This document shows positions 15,810-23,108 of a stretch of DNA of 64,000 nt, one piece after another (position 1 is the stretch's first letter; each line of letters begins with the position of its first letter). Location: contig OZ246890.1 of the NCBI GenBank assembly GCA_965231815.1, positions 186,001-250,000 of the forward strand, in the 5' to 3' direction. Under the pieces are notes generated by a model, which did no database searches, was not told the origin of the DNA, and saw only the letters and a program-made list of their open reading frames with translations. Position numbers and translations under genes: made by a program. The DNA is from JAPPFW01 sp965231815 (lineage in GTDB: Bacteria; Actinomycetota; Acidimicrobiia; Spongiisociales; Spongiisociaceae).

Positions 15810-16694
15810 GTGTACCTCCACCTGCTCGATGCCACATACGAACTGTTCCGAGCCTACTTCGGTTTTCCGCGTAGGCAGGCGCCGGACGGGACCGAGGTGG
15901 GCGCGGTGTACGGCATCATCGAAACCACCCTCCAACTGCTACGACAAGATGGTGTCACGCATCTGGCCGCCGCTACCGACGCCGTAATCGAATCGTTCCG
16001 GAACCAACTCTTCGAAGGCTACAAGACCGGAGAGGGTGTCCCATCCGAACTGTTGAACCAGTTCCGGCTCGCGGAGGACGCACTGGAGGCTCTCGGCGTG
16101 ACGGTGTGGGCGATGCGAGAGTTCGAAGCAGACGACGCCATTGCTACGGGGGCGCTCCGCTGGGCGGATGCGGTGGATCGGGTAATCATCCTGAGCCCCG
16201 ATAAGGACATGATGCAATGCGTGATAGAAGACCGGGTCGTCACCTACAACCGGAGGGCCCGCCAGCTTTTTGATGAAAACGGCGTGGTCGAGAAGTTCGG
16301 GGTTCTGCCCACGTCCATTCCCGACTACCTCGCGCTGGTGGGAGACTCCGCCGACGGAGTGCCCGGAATTGCCGGCTGGGGCGCAAAGTCCACCTCGACA
16401 GTCCTGGCGCGCTACGGCCGCATCGAACGCATTCCCGCATCGTCGATCGTGTGGGACATCAAGGTGAGGGGGGCCGCTCGCCTCTCGACCAACCTTGAGG
16501 CTGCCCGCCCGCAAGCTCTCCTTTACCGGACACTCACCACCCTACGCAGGGATGTTCCGCTTAACGAGACCTTCGAGGATCTCGAGTGGAAGGGAGTCCA
16601 GCGGGATCGATTCACAAGCTTGTGCGATCAACTGGGCTTCCGGCGGCTCCGACGCCGCCCGCATCGCTGGGCTGTAACAGACCAACGTGGTTAG
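15810..16694 (+). CDS. 5'-3' exonuclease, Pol I N-terminal/FEN-like
   Basis: A free-standing 5'-3' exonuclease of about 294 residues, the nuclease module of DNA polymerase I without the polymerase. The acidic metal-site residues are visible in LHLLDATYELFRAYFG, FEADDAIATGALRW and IILSPDKDMMQCV, and the helix-hairpin-helix DNA clamp in YLALVGDSADGVPGIAGWGAKS. GTG 15810 gives the expected start at the first strand, but no ribosome-binding site is apparent. The start abuts the divergent small gene, so leaderless translation or the ATG at 15762 are alternatives. The role would be flap or primer removal. Confidence 0.85.
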   Translation: MYLHLLDATYELFRAYFGFPRRQAPDGTEVGAVYGIIETTLQLLRQDGVTHLAAATDAVIESFRNQLFEGYKTGEGVPSELLNQFRLAEDALEALGVTVWAMREFEADDAIATGALRWADAVDRVIILSPDKDMMQCVIEDRVVTYNRRARQLFDENGVVEKFGVLPTSIPDYLALVGDSADGVPGIAGWGAKSTSTVLARYGRIERIPASSIVWDIKVRGAARLSTNLEAARPQALLYRTLTTLRRDVPLNETFEDLEWKGVQRDRFTSLCDQLGFRRLRRRPHRWAVTDQRG

Positions 16695-16735
16695 GTCATG
16701 CCATTCAAGTTCTCGGGCCGCTCTGAGCTGAGTTG

Positions 16736-16963
16736 ATGCCTGCTAGACGAGTGGTTCCAAGAGATCTGACGGAGGCTGGTGCCCTGTCCGAGCGGGCGGA
16801 GGTACGTCCGGTCAAAGCCGGCCCCGCAACCATCGAAGAACGCTTGGAGAAAATAGCGGAGCGAGGCGTAGTCGTCCGCCACGACGGTCCCCGAACCTTC
16901 CTTAGTCCGTTGACACGGCAGCCCGGCGCTCTTCAACGCTTCCTCAGCGAGCGCGACGGGTGA
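16736..16963 (+). pseudogene. Possible truncated Phd/VapB-type antitoxin
   Basis: A 75-codon frame. Its second half, about ERLEKIAERGVVVRHDGPRT followed by a proline-containing segment and GALQRFLSERDG, resembles the C-terminal tails of actinobacterial Phd/YefM-type antitoxins. The DNA-binding N-terminal half expected in that family is missing and no toxin gene follows. The ribosome-binding site is weak. It may be a remnant of a toxin-antitoxin pair or a small unrelated protein. Confidence 0.35.
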
Positions 16964-17054
16964 GCCCCCGAGAGCCTGACCGGATCAGCTCACCGTTGCG
17001 ACACAGCTCGGATTCCGGACTTAAATCCCCGCTCGGTAGAACGTGTGAATTGTC

Positions 17055-17085
17055 TTGACAATCCACGCTTATTGTGTTCTATAAT
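17055..17085 (+). promoter_or_regulatory. Promoter of the SAM-riboswitch operon
   Basis: A consensus -35 TTGACA (17055-17060) and consensus -10 TATAAT (17080-17085) are separated by 19 bp, predicting a transcription start near 17092 and therefore just ahead of the riboswitch. The -35 box is embedded in a perfect inverted repeat ATTGTC-TT-GACAAT (17049-17062), which may be an operator overlapping the promoter. Confidence 0.75.
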
Positions 17086-17102
17086 CTGAGAGTTACACAA
17101 CG

Positions 17103-17185
17103 CGCTCATCCAGAGCGGTGGAGGGACAGGCCCTAGGAAGCCGCGGCAACCGTCATAACCGGTGCCAATGCCTGATCGATGAGTA
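17103..17185 (+). ncRNA. SAM-I (S-box) riboswitch
   Basis: The conserved S-box blocks appear in order: P1 strand CTCATC with CAGAGCGGTGGAGGGA, then GGCCC, then GGAAGCCGCGGCAACC, a variable P3 loop, GGTGCCAAT, and the closing strand GATGAG (17178-17183), which pairs with CTCATC (17105-17110). Outer bases GCG/CGC can extend P1. The P4 region is unusually short. It lies in the 5' leader of the OsmC/monooxygenase operon and would be expected to lower expression when S-adenosylmethionine is high. Confidence 0.85.
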
Positions 17186-17249
17186 CGCCGAGGCGGACTT
17201 CCGCTCGCGGCGCTCGACGAGCGCGTGGCAAGCGAGAGGAGAGTTGCCT

Positions 17250-17339
17250 ATGAACCACCGATATCACCTGAGATTTCTCGCGCAGCGGGACATGTGTTGT
17301 CCAGGCTCCCGGGTGGCCTACCCGGGGCGGTGGATCTAA
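17250..17339 (+). CDS. 29-aa leader peptide with tandem cysteine codons
   Basis: ATG 17250 follows GAGAGGAG at 17234-17241, a good ribosome-binding site. The peptide begins MNHRYHLRFLAQRDMCCPG and ends in TAA 17337-17339. The arrangement (Arg/His start, RYHLRFL, then CC) resembles the short cysteine-containing leader peptides described upstream of actinobacterial sulfur and cysteine genes, where ribosome stalling or progress at Cys codons controls downstream expression. Two adjacent TGT codons (17295-17300) lie immediately before competing RNA stems. It sits between the SAM riboswitch and the OsmC gene. Confidence 0.65.
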   Translation: MNHRYHLRFLAQRDMCCPGSRVAYPGRWI

Positions 17340-17367
17340 CCGCCTCCACGACGCCACCACCCGGGAG
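17306..17367 (+). promoter_or_regulatory. Competing RNA stems downstream of the Cys codons
   Basis: CTCCCGGGTGG (17306-17316) can pair perfectly over 11 bp with CCACCCGGGAG (17357-17367). The first strand can instead form a local hairpin, CCCGGGT (17308-17314) with ACCCGGG (17320-17326). The two structures are mutually exclusive, and the first strand begins six bases after the tandem Cys codons, so a ribosome paused there would choose between them. There is no U-run after the long stem, so Rho-dependent or translational attenuation is likelier than intrinsic termination. Confidence 0.55.
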
Positions 17368-17515
17368 CGACCTGCCCCTTGCAGGGCGCGGCGTCCTATC
17401 CCGATCCGACCCCATTATCGGGCGTTCCCTTTACCGAAGCGCCCGCCTACAGAGTGACGTACGGCATCGGAACTACACCCATACACCACAACCAAACTTA
17501 AGGAGACAGAACCTC

Positions 17516-18070
17516 ATGAGCAAAGGTGACATCAACGGAGTCGACACAGACCATCTGCTGTTCGCTCGAGGAGTAGTTGGAGAAACACCTGCCGCCGGCG
17601 AATACAAGTGGCGGGCTTCCAACGAGTGGGTACACGGAACCCACAGCAAGACAACCATCGGAGGCTACTTCGGGCTAGGCGAGGAGCGAGCCCACAAGGG
17701 AAACTATCAGTTCGAAGCCGACCACCCGCTGGAGTTCAACGCGGCGGACAACGCTGCTACCCCGGTGGAGATCGTCCTTGCCGGTCTTGCCAGTTGCCTA
17801 ACCGCCGGCGTGGCGGCCGTGGCTGAAAACCGGGAGATCAAGCTACGTTCGGTCAAAGCCACTCTCGAAGCCGATATGAACATCGGAGGTATTCTCGGTG
17901 CTGACCCTGAGGTCAGGAACGGGTTCAACGATGTCCGGGTCAACTACCAGATCGATGCCGTAGACACGAGCGAAGCAGACCTCGAAGCATTGGTTGCCCA
18001 GTCCCAGAAGATCTCAGCGGTCTTCGACATCATGGCCAACCCCACCAACGTAACCGTATCCGTCGGTTGA
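17516..18070 (+). CDS. OsmC/Ohr family protein
   Basis: A 184-residue OsmC-family protein; the fold carries a redox-active cysteine pair used against organic hydroperoxides or, in some branches, for other thiol chemistry. Family marks are HPLEFNAADNAATPVEIVLAG and the following LASCLTAGVAAVAENREIKL, which contains the first cysteine. The second peroxidatic cysteine position near the C terminus reads FDIMANPTNVTV without Cys, so classical peroxidase activity is doubtful. ATG 17516 is preceded by AAGGAGAC. It is the first full gene behind the SAM riboswitch and Cys leader and is followed 15 bp later by the flavin monooxygenase. Confidence 0.85.
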   Translation: MSKGDINGVDTDHLLFARGVVGETPAAGEYKWRASNEWVHGTHSKTTIGGYFGLGEERAHKGNYQFEADHPLEFNAADNAATPVEIVLAGLASCLTAGVAAVAENREIKLRSVKATLEADMNIGGILGADPEVRNGFNDVRVNYQIDAVDTSEADLEALVAQSQKISAVFDIMANPTNVTVSVG

Positions 18071-18085
18071 GAGGGCGTTAGGAAG

Positions 18086-19342
18086 GTGCGCACCACCACT
18101 GTCGTAATCGGCGCCGGTCACACCGGATTAGCGGTCAGCCGCCTCCTGTCTGAACGCTCGATCGACCATGTGGTCCTTGAGCGAGGCGAGGTGGCCAATA
18201 CATGGCGGACGGAGCGATGGGATTCGCTCCGTCTGCTCACTCCTAACTGGCAGACCCGGTTGCCCGGATATTCGTATGACGGGGATGATCCCGACGGTTT
18301 CATGACCATGCCGGAGGTGGTGGATTTCATCGACCGCTACGCCAGGCTGGTGGATCCACCCCTCCACACCCTCACCACGGTCACATCCGTGCGACCATGG
18401 GCAGAGGGGTATGAAGTGGTGACCGATCGAGGGACTTGGACCTGCCGTTCCGTGATGCTGGCATCGGGCGGATTCAACCTACCCAAGGTACCTCCGATAG
18501 CTGCGGCCCTTCCGAGGTCGGTTGACTCCGCCACTCCACTGGACTACCGGCGACCGTCGGACCTGCGCGAGGGAGGCGTGCTGGTGGTCGGGGTATCAGC
18601 CACGGGCGTGCAACTCGCCGACGAGATCCATCGTTCCGGACGGCCGGTTACGGTGTCGGTGGGTGAACATGTCCGCATGCCGCGGTTGTATCGAGGCAAG
18701 GACATCCGATACTGGTTCGAGGTCACCGGCCTGGCCGACGAACGCTTCGACGAGGTGGACGACATCCTGCGAGCCCGTACGGTCCCCTCCCCCCAGTTGG
18801 TGGGCACACCGGACCGGGTGAACCTCGACCTTAACGCCCTAACGGACCGAGGGGTACGGATGGTGGGTCGTCTGGAGGGGATCAGGGATGGTAAAGCTCT
18901 GCTCTCAGGTTCTCTCAACAACAAGTGCACCCGGTCCGACCTCAAGATGGGACGGCTGCTCACCACGATCGACGAGTGGATCACCGAGAACGGGCTCGAC
19001 TCCGAGTTCGATCCGCCGGAGCACTTCGAACGAACCCGAGTGGATAGGTCACCCCCGCTGGGACTGAACCTGCGGAGCGGCGAAATACGAACCGTCATGT
19101 GGGCGACCGGGTACCGACCGGACTATTCGTGGCTGCACCTTCCGGTATTCGACTACCGGGGTCGGCTACGTCACGATGGAGGGATAGTCTCCGGTGCTCC
19201 GGGGGTGTATCGGATCGGCCTGAACTTCCTGCGACGGCGCAAGTCAAGCTTCATCCACGGCGCCGAGGACGACGCCCGTGACTTGGTGGATCATATGGCC
19301 GCCTACCTCTCAGCCCCGGTCCCGGCCGGGATCGCAACGTAA
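18086..19342 (+). CDS. Flavin-containing monooxygenase (FMO/CzcO-like)
   Basis: A 418-residue NAD(P)H- and FAD-dependent monooxygenase. The N-terminal FAD motif is VVIGAGHTGLAVSRLL; RWDSLRLLTPNWQTRLPG fits the substrate/flavin region; the second nucleotide motif is VLVVGVSATGVQLADEI; and MWATGYRPDYSWL is the ATG-type motif. GTG 18086 follows the OsmC stop closely, so both share the riboswitch-controlled transcript. Control by SAM and cysteine points to oxidation of an organosulfur compound to release sulfur; this is inferred from regulation, not from the active site. Confidence 0.85.
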   Translation: MRTTTVVIGAGHTGLAVSRLLSERSIDHVVLERGEVANTWRTERWDSLRLLTPNWQTRLPGYSYDGDDPDGFMTMPEVVDFIDRYARLVDPPLHTLTTVTSVRPWAEGYEVVTDRGTWTCRSVMLASGGFNLPKVPPIAAALPRSVDSATPLDYRRPSDLREGGVLVVGVSATGVQLADEIHRSGRPVTVSVGEHVRMPRLYRGKDIRYWFEVTGLADERFDEVDDILRARTVPSPQLVGTPDRVNLDLNALTDRGVRMVGRLEGIRDGKALLSGSLNNKCTRSDLKMGRLLTTIDEWITENGLDSEFDPPEHFERTRVDRSPPLGLNLRSGEIRTVMWATGYRPDYSWLHLPVFDYRGRLRHDGGIVSGAPGVYRIGLNFLRRRKSSFIHGAEDDARDLVDHMAAYLSAPVPAGIAT

Positions 19343-19671
19343 GGGGGACCGAGAACGCGAAAACCATCCTAAGGTGGCACCGCCTTCGGCACCGGGCCCA
19401 CCCCCACCGCCACCTGTCCTGGGTTCGGAACGCGCCGACCTTGCCCTCTCCGGGCTTGGCTGCACAAATGATCTCTGCCCCGATCGAGTTCGGTACCGGA
19501 ACCGACCGATGATGCTTACGGCTACCTGACAGTATGCGACAGAACTGTGACAGTGACAACCCCCCTTATCCTCACGATCCGATTAGTCGCCCGGAGAGGG
19601 CGAGGAAGGGGACAAGCCCGCCCGGTTCTCGGATCCGAGAAAACGGTCGAATCGTCTAGGATGCTTCCCCA
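19343..19671. other. Intergenic region between convergent genes
   Basis: 329 bp without a credible gene. A GC-rich hairpin-capable segment (GGTGGCACCGCC near 19375) follows the monooxygenase stop and could act in 3'-end formation for that operon. Around 19528-19555 GACAG recurs three times at short intervals; no function is assigned. Confidence 0.3.
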
Positions 19672-21090
19672 TCATCTCCTACTGTCGCGAAGTTCTTTCA
19701 TCGCCGCGCGGGCCGCATTCACCCCACACATGCCATGGACACCCGGACCGGGCGGCGTGGCGGCCGAGCATAGGTAGACCCCCGGAATTCCCGTCCGATA
19801 CGGGTTACGCCACCGTCCGGGTCGGCTCAACATTCTTAGCAGGGTCTGGGCTCCCGAGGCTATGTCTCCTCCGCGGTAGTTGGGGTTATACACCTCGAAA
19901 TCATCCGGGGTGGTGACGGTGGAAGCCAGCACCAGATCCCTGAATCCCGGAGCGAACCGCTCGATCCGGGCCTCAACCCACTCTTGGCCCGGCCCGCTGA
20001 ACCCATAGGGGACATGGGTGTAGACCCAGGCAGTGTGCTTACCGGTCGGTGCTCTGGTCGAGTCGAACAGGCTCTGCTGTCCGACTAGGACGAACGGGTG
20101 TTCCGGCAGACGACCCGCCTCAACCGCTTTCATCCCCTCAGCCACCTCGCGGTAGTTTCCTCCAACGTGCACTACTCCGGCACGAGAGCATTCAGGCGCT
20201 GTCCAGGGGATAGGGCCGTCGAGGGCATAGTCGATCTTGTATGCGGCTGCCCCTCTCCGGTGTGGCATGAGCCGCCTCGGGGAACCGGAGGATGGCCGAC
20301 CTCCGTACACCTCGACTAGGGCAGCCGGGTGGGTATCGAACAGAACCACCCGGCCGGTCGGCAGGTCGCCCGCACCTCTCACCCGGTGGTCGGTGCGGAT
20401 ACTCCCCCCTAGGGCCTCCAGATGGGTAACCAGGGCCTTGGAGATCGTCGAGGATCCCCCCTCAGCCACCGGCCAGCCGCCAACGTGGGCCAACCCACCC
20501 AACAACACGGCAATACCGGCCGTTCCCGGCGTGCCTAGTCGCCGCATTCCGTGAGCGGCCAGTCCGGCAACCAGCGCTCGGGCCGGCTCGGTCCGGAACC
20601 ATCGGGCCAATACGGCAGCCGGAAGAAGCCAGATCGCCGGATCCGGCATGGCGAAGGGTCGAATCGGAGGGTATTGCATGAGAGTGGACGCTACGGAGTC
20701 CCAGTCGTTGACAACCCTACGGACCGCCTGCCTCCATCTCCAACCATCCCTACCAAGGCTCTCGCAAGTGTCGTCGAGGGAACTCCGTAATGAAACAGCC
20801 CTGCCTCCTGCAAGCGGGTGAGCTAGCTGTATATCCGGCACTACCCATCGGACCCCGAGTTTCTCCAGAGGCAGTTGAGAAAAGTAGGGGGAGGCGGCAC
20901 CGAGCGGGTGAAAGCCGGAGCAGACGTCGTGGAGGAAGCCGGGAATGGTCGATGCTTGGGTTCGGGTGCCGCCACCCGGCGTCTCCCGTGCTTCGAGCAC
21001 CACAACCGAGAAACCGTTTTCGGCGAGTACTACGGCGGCCGCCAAACCATTCGGCCCTGAACCTACGACAACCGCGTCGTAGCCGGCGAT
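19672..21090 (-). CDS. Phytoene-desaturase/carotenoid-type FAD oxidoreductase with no ordinary start codon
   Basis: A flavoprotein of about 470 residues of the CrtI/NAD(P)-binding Rossmann family. The dinucleotide-binding region reads YDAVVVGSGPNGLAAAVVLA followed by VVVLEARETPGGGTRTQ, and the C terminus has the family GVYLCSAATPPGPGVHGMCG segment. The protein-like sequence begins at about 21090, directly after the NhaA stop (21092-21094), but no in-frame ATG, GTG or TTG precedes the glycine motif; the first is TTG 21045, inside it. Either a non-standard codon (ATC at 21090 or an upstream CTG) is used or the start codon has mutated. It would be coupled to nhaA. Confidence 0.7.
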   Translation of the reverse strand: MAGYDAVVVGSGPNGLAAAVVLAENGFSVVVLEARETPGGGTRTQASTIPGFLHDVCSGFHPLGAASPYFSQLPLEKLGVRWVVPDIQLAHPLAGGRAVSLRSSLDDTCESLGRDGWRWRQAVRRVVNDWDSVASTLMQYPPIRPFAMPDPAIWLLPAAVLARWFRTEPARALVAGLAAHGMRRLGTPGTAGIAVLLGGLAHVGGWPVAEGGSSTISKALVTHLEALGGSIRTDHRVRGAGDLPTGRVVLFDTHPAALVEVYGGRPSSGSPRRLMPHRRGAAAYKIDYALDGPIPWTAPECSRAGVVHVGGNYREVAEGMKAVEAGRLPEHPFVLVGQQSLFDSTRAPTGKHTAWVYTHVPYGFSGPGQEWVEARIERFAPGFRDLVLASTVTTPDDFEVYNPNYRGGDIASGAQTLLRMLSRPGRWRNPYRTGIPGVYLCSAATPPGPGVHGMCGVNAARAAMKELRDSRR

Positions 21091-21091
21091 G

Positions 21092-22471
21092 TCAAACCCT
21101 CGTGTCGGACTCGCTAGCAGCGGTCGGCGAAGTCGGCGTGGCTAAGCGCAGCACGATGTAGCCGGCAATCGCCGCCACTATCGAACCGGCGAAGATGCCT
21201 ATCTTGGCCAGGTCAATGTGGAAATGCTCCTCAAAGGCTAGTTCCGCGATGAACAAGGCCACCGTAAAACCAACTCCGGTGAGAATCCCGGTGCCGATCA
21301 TATGGCGCCAGTTAACACCATCCGGCAGCCGACCCCAACCGAGCTTGACTACGAGCCATCCGAACCCGGTCACGCCGATCATCTTGCCTACGACCAGCCC
21401 GAACGCCACTCCTAAGGCTATCCGTGACGTTAGGGCGTCCAGAATGTCCACTCCGGCTAGCTCCACACCTGCGTTCGCCAGAGCAAAAACCGGGACTATC
21501 ACGAAGGCACTCCAGCCGTGGAGTATGTGCTCCACGCGGGAGAGCGGAGCGATCGACTCCCGTGCTACTTCGGAGAGGAGCCTCGCCTCGTGCTCCACTC
21601 TTTCTCTGAACCGGGGCGCCGGAACACCGATAGGGAAGACATCCATTATCCGGCGAGCCGCACCATCGAACTCCCGTGCCCCGTAGAGGGGACGGGACGG
21701 AGTTATCAGCCCCAGGATGACTCCGGCAATGGTCGCGTGGACTCCGGACTCCAGAAACCCGTACCAAGCGATCAACGACATCGGCACGTAGAAGACGTAG
21801 GACCTAATGTGGACCCTGGCGCCGATGGTGATCAATACCAGCGCGCCGATCCCCAGGGCCAAGTACCTCAAGTCCAGATCCGAGGTATAGAACAGGGCGA
21901 TGACCGCGATGGCGCCTATGTCATCCGCTACTGCCACTGCGAGAAGGAAAAGCCTTACCCCTACCGGCACTCTAGAACCGACCAGGGCGAGAATACCCAG
22001 AGAGAAGGCGATATCGGTCGCCATCGGAACTCCCCAGCCCCGCAGGGCAGCCGGATCACCGGCATTGAAGGCCACGTAGATAAGCGCCGGCAGGAGCATA
22101 CCCCCCACAGCGGCCACAACCGGAAGGGCAGCCTTGCGAGGATCGCGGAGCTCCCCTAGCACGATCTCGCGTTTTATTTCGAGCCCGACCACCAGGAAGA
22201 AGATCGTCATCAACCCGTCGTTGACCAGGTGCTTGAGGTCTTCGTTCAGATGAATCGGGCCGAACGACAACTCCAGATGGGTGTTGTGCCAGAAGTCCGA
22301 GTAGGAATGGCCGAATGCCGGCAGGTTCGCCCAAAGCATGGCGACCACCGCCGCAACCACGAGCACGATGCCCGAGGCGGCGGATCTCTGCGTGAGGCGA
22401 AGCGCCGGTCTCACGAATCTGGTCGGGATGAACCGATCGGACTCGATCCAGTTCTTTCTCGTGTCGGTCAT
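21092..22471 (-). CDS. nhaA: Na+/H+ antiporter NhaA
   Basis: An inner-membrane antiporter of about 459 residues that exchanges sodium for protons to control pH and sodium load. The ion-binding aspartate pair appears in LLAVAVADDIGAIAVIALFY, and LVVGLEIKREIVLGELRDPRKAALPV and GVPMATDIAFSLGIL are diagnostic. ATG 22471 (MTDTRKN) is chosen over two ATGs slightly upstream. The length is somewhat above the E. coli protein owing to a longer N terminus and tail. It overlaps or abuts the following flavoprotein. Confidence 0.92.
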   Translation of the reverse strand: MTDTRKNWIESDRFIPTRFVRPALRLTQRSAASGIVLVVAAVVAMLWANLPAFGHSYSDFWHNTHLELSFGPIHLNEDLKHLVNDGLMTIFFLVVGLEIKREIVLGELRDPRKAALPVVAAVGGMLLPALIYVAFNAGDPAALRGWGVPMATDIAFSLGILALVGSRVPVGVRLFLLAVAVADDIGAIAVIALFYTSDLDLRYLALGIGALVLITIGARVHIRSYVFYVPMSLIAWYGFLESGVHATIAGVILGLITPSRPLYGAREFDGAARRIMDVFPIGVPAPRFRERVEHEARLLSEVARESIAPLSRVEHILHGWSAFVIVPVFALANAGVELAGVDILDALTSRIALGVAFGLVVGKMIGVTGFGWLVVKLGWGRLPDGVNWRHMIGTGILTGVGFTVALFIAELAFEEHFHIDLAKIGIFAGSIVAAIAGYIVLRLATPTSPTAASESDTRV

Positions 22472-22574
22472 AACCATCCCAAGGTTACCAAGCCCCAACC
22501 GTCTGCTCGTCGGCCGCTACCTGCGCCGGTTTCCGACTGTAAGTTGATATGCCTCATGAATAGAGTCGTACTCC

Positions 22575-22991
22575 ATGGCCAGAAAAGTCCGAAGCCGGAC
22601 CGCGCGCGTATTATTGCTCGGGCTTGGTTGGGTTTTCGTAGCAATCGGATTCGTAGGTATCGTGGTTCCTCTCATCCCTACCACCTCACCCATACTGCTG
22701 GCCGCCTTCCTATTCTCCATCTCCTCAACCCGTTTTGACCGGTGGCTGTCCGAACACCGGCTGTTCGGCCCTATCGTCCGGGACTGGAGGGCGGGAAACG
22801 GGTTCACCCTGCGCCTGAAAGTCAAAGCCATCCTCGCCATCGTGGTTACCTTCACCGTCACAGTCACCTTCGCAATCGAAGTGACATCGGTCCGTATCCT
22901 GCTGGTAGCACTGGCCCTCGGCCTGGTCACCTACATAGCTCGGCTACCCACCAAACAACCGGAGCCCGTAGCGTTGATTGGCGATCAATAG
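22575..22991 (+). CDS. YbaN/DUF454 family membrane protein
   Basis: A 138-residue integral membrane protein. The pattern is that of the DUF454/YbaN family: a first helix (LLGLGWVFVAIGFVGIVVPL), IPTTSPILLAAFLFSISS, then a soluble SEHRLFGPIVRDWRAGNG loop and two more helices. The function of the family is unknown. It is divergent from nhaA and appears to be a single-gene unit. Confidence 0.8.
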   Translation: MARKVRSRTARVLLLGLGWVFVAIGFVGIVVPLIPTTSPILLAAFLFSISSTRFDRWLSEHRLFGPIVRDWRAGNGFTLRLKVKAILAIVVTFTVTVTFAIEVTSVRILLVALALGLVTYIARLPTKQPEPVALIGDQ

Positions 22992-23108
22992 ACGGCTTCC
23001 GGGAATCCTCCCCTCCGGCAGCAACGGGAGATAGCGTGGAATCGGCGTCCCAGTGGTCTTCCCTACGATCAGGTATTGGATCTCTTAAGCCGGATCAACA
23101 GCACTTGA

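Noticed and set aside
17225..17515. Extended N terminus for the OsmC protein
   Set aside because: The frame runs through the leader and attenuator; ATG 17516 has AAGGAG and matches family starts.
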